NCBI GenBank assembly: GCA_002293545.1
Contig: DBDL01000157.1
Location: 6,584 to 15,940, forward strand
Direction of reading: 5' to 3'
DNA length: 9,357 nucleotides
Source of the DNA: Lachnoclostridium sp. UBA933
GTDB taxonomy: Bacteria; Bacillota; Clostridia; Lachnospirales; Lachnospiraceae
The notes under the pieces were generated by a model. It ran no database searches. It worked only from the letters and a program-made list of their open reading frames with translations, and was not told the origin of the DNA. Below are positions 7,002-9,357 of the stretch, piece by piece. Made by a program: the position numbers and the translations under genes. The first letter of the stretch is position 1. Each line of letters opens with the position of its first letter.

Positions 7002-8810
7002 TTATTTCTTGCCCTCCATTGCCCCTTTTGCTGCCATTGCCGCTAATGCAAGATATAACGGATAAGCGGCAATCAGCGGATAATGATATCGGATAAGCGA
7101 AATCGGACCAAGTAAAAATGTCAGCCATAAAGCAATCGAAGGAAGAAGTGCGGCTGTCATGCCGTTCTTTTTCTTTGCCAGCAAAAGTATCAGGGCAAGC
7201 AGTAATATATAAATAGGTGTACCAACAGAGCATAGTGTGGATATTAGAGGTAAATCCATCCATTGCGCAGTATGATTCGGAAATGTTTCAAACAGCGATA
7301 AGAGAGGCTGGCTTAAGGTACGGCGTTCAACCGGTTCACCATCACCCCAGACGTTTGCCATATCGTCCTCAATATAATGATGATAGATATGTTGATCAGG
7401 GTATCCGGCATCCGGATACCAGGAAAGCAGGTTCAGATTTAAAAATGCTTCAATATAGTCAACGGGATATTTTATAAGAAATTTTCTCCATATAGAAAAG
7501 AACTCTTCCTTGGTCGTCTTTTTTAAAAAATTTTTAGAGGTATCGGCAAGACGGGGATTATGCAATTCCCATACCACGGCATTGTTATCAAATGCAATAT
7601 TTAGGGTTTCACGTTCTTCCTCGGTAAGCTCGTCCCAATGATTTTTCGCTGCCCATGCGACCTGATGCGCCGGTACGGAAAGCATCTCTTCCGAAGATTC
7701 ATATTTCAAGTCAAGCACAGTATATAAGGGATTCATAATAATCCAAGCGGCAAAAACACCAACCCCTAAAGTACGAAGAATTCCTTTCCAATATTTGCGA
7801 TAGATGATCAGTGTCAGCAAAGCCGCAAACAATGCGGCATAAAGCGCATTGTTTCTGAAAAGCGAGAACAAAAAGCATGACAAAGCCAGAAAAATCTGTT
7901 TCGGAATACTCTGAAAGAATTCCTGCGGACGTTTCACCATATCAATCATAAGAATCGTCAGCAGAACCAAGAATCCCCCGCATAAAACATCTTTTGCGGC
8001 AACCATAGAAAAAATTGCATTAAACGGGCAAAGTGCAAACCATACCAGTGAGGCGATTCGTATCTTATAATGAACATGGAGATGGGATAATTGATAAATG
8101 ACATAAGAAAAGATGAATGACATTATTAACATTTGTATGATAGAATGAACTAAGATGCAGTTTTGGCGGGAACCGCCGATGGAAAGACAGAGCTTTATCA
8201 GAAGTGTATGCACAAGCGGGTTATGGTCATTCAATTCCATCGGATGTTCCGCCTGCCAAAGCTGTGCGGGGGCATCATAGGAAAAAATACCGGGGAAATA
8301 CGCCAAAAAATACGGAAGCCAGCAGAGAAGAATCACACCCCAAACCAATAGCAGGGACTGTTTATTATCGCCGAACCATTTCCATGAATTTGTTTTGGGG
8401 CAAGACCATTCATATGTATGGAACCAAAAAACAAGCCGTTCCAAGAATATGAAAATCATCCAAGTCATACCGATAACCAGAAACATCGACTTCAAAATTA
8501 AAAAAGGCGTATCTAAAAGCGGATTCAAGGTATCCGTACGGTAAATGCTTGTACCTATTACAATGAAAAAAGCGATAACGGCAGAAAAAATAAAAGTGAG
8601 TTTCCTTAAATATTTTTCGTTTGTTTGTGAAGCCGGACGTTTTCGTGAAAAATACAATAGGATACCAAATGTAAAAATCCCAATGATTCCATTTTTATAT
8701 GCCATCGGTTCGCTTCCGAATAAATATTCATTAAATGAAAAAGCAGCTAAAAATGATAAAAAATAAGGGAATGAATTGTGACTGAATTTTTTCAATCTAT
8801 TTATATTCAT
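7002..8810 (-). CDS. DUF6020-like polytopic membrane protein, putative GT-C enzyme
   Basis: This is a 602-residue membrane protein recognised as resembling DUF6020, a family of unproven function often found among cell-surface polysaccharide genes. Hydrophobic segments lie at about 14-30, 38-55, 70-90, 102-128, 152-170, 218-240, 250-270, 275-291, 305-336, 346-362, 523-545 and 551-590. The loop after the fifth carries YFPGIFSYDAPAQLWQ (171-186) and HNPLVHTLLIK (196-206), with D179 placed like the acidic residue of GT-C transferases. KD (273-274) and FRNN (318-321) are other likely conserved points. A hydrophilic section of about 150 residues (365-515) precedes the final helices, and RYHYPLIAAYPLY (574-586) resembles the last helix of O-antigen or PMT-type enzymes. 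The start at 8810 is supported by AGAGGTG (8815-8821) close upstream and by an excellent promoter. It is the first gene of a three-gene operon whose second gene starts 1 nt after its stop. A glycosyltransferase role is an inference from topology and neighbours. Confidence 0.78.
   Translation of the reverse strand: MNINRLKKFSHNSFPYFLSFLAAFSFNEYLFGSEPMAYKNGIIGIFTFGILLYFSRKRPASQTNEKYLRKLTFIFSAVIAFFIVIGTSIYRTDTLNPLLDTPFLILKSMFLVIGMTWMIFIFLERLVFWFHTYEWSCPKTNSWKWFGDNKQSLLLVWGVILLCWLPYFLAYFPGIFSYDAPAQLWQAEHPMELNDHNPLVHTLLIKLCLSIGGSRQNCILVHSIIQMLIMSFIFSYVIYQLSHLHVHYKIRIASLVWFALCPFNAIFSMVAAKDVLCGGFLVLLTILMIDMVKRPQEFFQSIPKQIFLALSCFLFSLFRNNALYAALFAALLTLIIYRKYWKGILRTLGVGVFAAWIIMNPLYTVLDLKYESSEEMLSVPAHQVAWAAKNHWDELTEEERETLNIAFDNNAVVWELHNPRLADTSKNFLKKTTKEEFFSIWRKFLIKYPVDYIEAFLNLNLLSWYPDAGYPDQHIYHHYIEDDMANVWGDGEPVERRTLSQPLLSLFETFPNHTAQWMDLPLISTLCSVGTPIYILLLALILLLAKKKNGMTAALLPSIALWLTFLLGPISLIRYHYPLIAAYPLYLALAAMAAKGAMEGKK
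7012..7017 (-). promoter_or_regulatory. Shine-Dalgarno site of the DUF2304-GT2 gene
   Basis: GGAGGG on the (-) strand is built from the Met-Glu-Gly codons near the end of the DUF6020-like gene, 11 nt before the ATG at 7000. The spacer is rather long, and the stop codon of the upstream gene lies between site and start, so terminating ribosomes probably re-initiate. Confidence 0.6.
7400..7420. repeat. perfect 9-bp stem-loop inside the DUF6020-like gene
   Basis: GGTATCCGG (7400-7408) and CCGGATACC (7412-7420) are exact reverse complements around a CAT loop. The core matches the palindrome at 4210-4234 with one mismatch over 17 bases, in the same orientation. On the (-) strand it encodes WYPDAGYPD around residues 464-472. 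It could be a small palindromic repeat or an effect of codon choice, since the codons TAT CCG GAT contain a self-complementary stretch. Confidence 0.5.
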
Positions 8811-8838
8811 AGCACACCTCTTTGATTTTGATATTTAC

Positions 8839-8867
8839 ATAGTAGCAGAAGCATGTTATGTTGTCAA
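8839..8867 (-). promoter_or_regulatory. sigma-A promoter of the three-gene (-) operon
   Basis: Read on the (-) strand, a perfect -35 box TTGACA (8862-8867) is followed by 17 bp and an extended -10, TGC then TACTAT (8839-8844). Transcription should begin near 8832, about 22 nt ahead of the ATG at 8810, so the leader holds little beyond the ribosome site. This is the strongest promoter in the window by consensus match. A short inverted repeat, GTTGT (8860-8864) and ACAAC (8872-8876), brackets the -35 box and could be an operator. Confidence 0.82.
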
Positions 8868-8887
8868 TAAAACAACGAAGAAACAGC

Positions 8888-8916
8888 TTGTAATTGAAAT
8901 CATTTTTTGATAATAT
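8888..8916 (+). promoter_or_regulatory. candidate promoter for the right-hand (+) gene
   Basis: TTGTAA (8888-8893) is separated by 17 bp from TAATAT (8911-8916), with TG at 8908-8909 giving an extended -10. The overlapping GATAAT (8909-8914) is an alternative -10. Each box matches consensus at about four positions, so this is weaker than the divergent promoter, whose -35 box begins about 20 bp away. Confidence 0.45.
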
Positions 8917-8938
8917 ATTCTATGTACAAATAAACCAT

Positions 8939-8943
8939 GGGGG
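8939..8943 (+). promoter_or_regulatory. weak ribosome site of the right-hand (+) gene
   Basis: A run of five G, 10 nt before the ATG at 8954, can pair with the anti-Shine-Dalgarno sequence only by using a G-U pair. No better site is visible, so initiation may be weaker than for the divergent operon. The ATG at 8937 is out of frame with the membrane protein. Confidence 0.4.
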
Positions 8944-8953
8944 AAAGCGTATT

Positions 8954-9357
8954 ATGTCTATTAAGAAAACGAAAAACGTCAGCAATCATACTCACAAGTA
9001 TATTGAAATATGTAAACAAAAGAGTATGAAGTTTGCTGAATGGATTTTAGAAAACCGTATGTTCATCGGTGTTTTTTTACTCACCATATTCTTCGTATCC
9101 CTTCCGATTGTTTATAAAGACGGGATCATACTGGGACATGATCAGGAATATCATGTGCTTAGAATAAAGAGTTTATATGAAGGAGTGAAAAGCGGTTATT
9201 TTCCGGTGCGTATCAATCCGGTCTTTATGAATGGGTATGGTTACGGGAGTTCCTTGTTTTATCCGGATTTATTTTTATACATTCCGGTCTTACTGCAAAT
9301 GATGGGGTTTGACTTAGACACAACAATCCGGATTTTTGTTGTGTTAATACTGGCGGG
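8954..9357 (+). CDS. GT-C-type polytopic membrane protein, N-terminal part (3' end outside window)
   Basis: The frame is open from the ATG at 8954 to the end of the window, giving the first 134 residues of what should be a much longer protein. A basic cytoplasmic head (1-33) precedes a membrane helix at about 36-54. The external loop then carries GHDQEYHVLRIKSLYEG (61-77) and FPVRINPVFMNGYGYGSS (83-100), followed by LFYPDLFLYIPVLLQ (101-115), and a further helix begins near 126. This pattern matches large bacterial membrane proteins related to YfhO and often labelled '6-pyruvoyl-tetrahydropterin synthase-related', a misleading name; they look like GT-C glycosyltransferases, with D63 as the candidate catalytic acid. 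The gene diverges from the (-) operon, with 143 bp between the two starts. A role in surface-glycan assembly is inferred from its type and neighbours. The start is fairly secure because the downstream sequence opens directly into the membrane protein, although the ribosome site is weak. Confidence 0.75.
   Translation, partial: MSIKKTKNVSNHTHKYIEICKQKSMKFAEWILENRMFIGVFLLTIFFVSLPIVYKDGIILGHDQEYHVLRIKSLYEGVKSGYFPVRINPVFMNGYGYGSSLFYPDLFLYIPVLLQMMGFDLDTTIRIFVVLILA

Noticed and set aside
7217..7477. A (+) frame of 86 codons opposite the DUF6020-like gene
   Set aside because: It mirrors the conserved membrane protein, has no plausible promoter or ribosome site, and its peptide is low complexity and rich in His, Arg and Tyr.
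8937..8939. Upstream ATG as start of the right-hand (+) gene
   Set aside because: It is out of frame with the conserved membrane protein; the ATG at 8954 opens the correct frame.
9328..9337. Palindrome around TCCGGA near the right edge
   Set aside because: A short self-complementary stretch produced by ordinary codons (Ile-Arg-Ile) with no loop or repeat context.

Overview
The window looks like chromosomal DNA from a low-to-moderate GC Gram-positive bacterium of the Clostridia, plausibly a Lachnospiraceae-type gut anaerobe. This is an inference from near-consensus sigma-A promoters, strong Shine-Dalgarno sites, an FGGY kinase of the form common in that group, and a CsbB/YfhO-like gene pair. 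No rRNA, tRNA, CRISPR array, transposase or integrase is visible. Coding density is very high, and the longest stretch without a gene is about 143 bp.

Layout. (1) Positions 1-825 (+) hold the C-terminal half of an FGGY carbohydrate kinase, the end of a sugar-catabolism gene entering from the left. (2) A near-perfect sigma-A promoter at 849-877 drives a two-gene (+) unit at 907-4231. It encodes a polyprenyl-phosphate glycosyltransferase of the GT2 CsbB/GtrB type, overlapped by 32 bp by a YfhO-family GT-C membrane protein. (3) Converging on it is a three-gene (-) operon at 8810-4213. In transcription order it encodes a DUF6020-like multi-spanning membrane protein, a single-chain fusion of a DUF2304-like membrane domain to a DPM1-like GT2 domain, and an ArnT/PMT-like GT-C glycosyltransferase. 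(4) A divergent intergenic region at 8811-8953 carries the strong promoter of the (-) operon and a weaker candidate promoter for a further large (+) membrane protein. That protein, also of GT-C type, runs off the right edge (8954-9357).

How the genes fit together. Both units pair a cytoplasmic GT2 enzyme, expected to load a sugar onto a polyprenyl phosphate, with large GT-C-type membrane proteins expected to use that lipid-linked sugar outside the membrane. The best reading is a cell-envelope glycosylation locus modifying teichoic acid, surface polysaccharide or a surface glycoprotein. Donor sugar and acceptor cannot be read from the sequence. No GtrA-like flippase is in the window.

The two units meet tail to tail. 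Their last 19 bp overlap, and both stop codons lie in the arms of one imperfect palindrome. A closely related perfect stem-loop lies inside the DUF6020-like gene. The central (-) genes at about 4250-6900 look more AT-rich by eye than the (+) unit, which could mean separate acquisition, but no composition statistics were computed.
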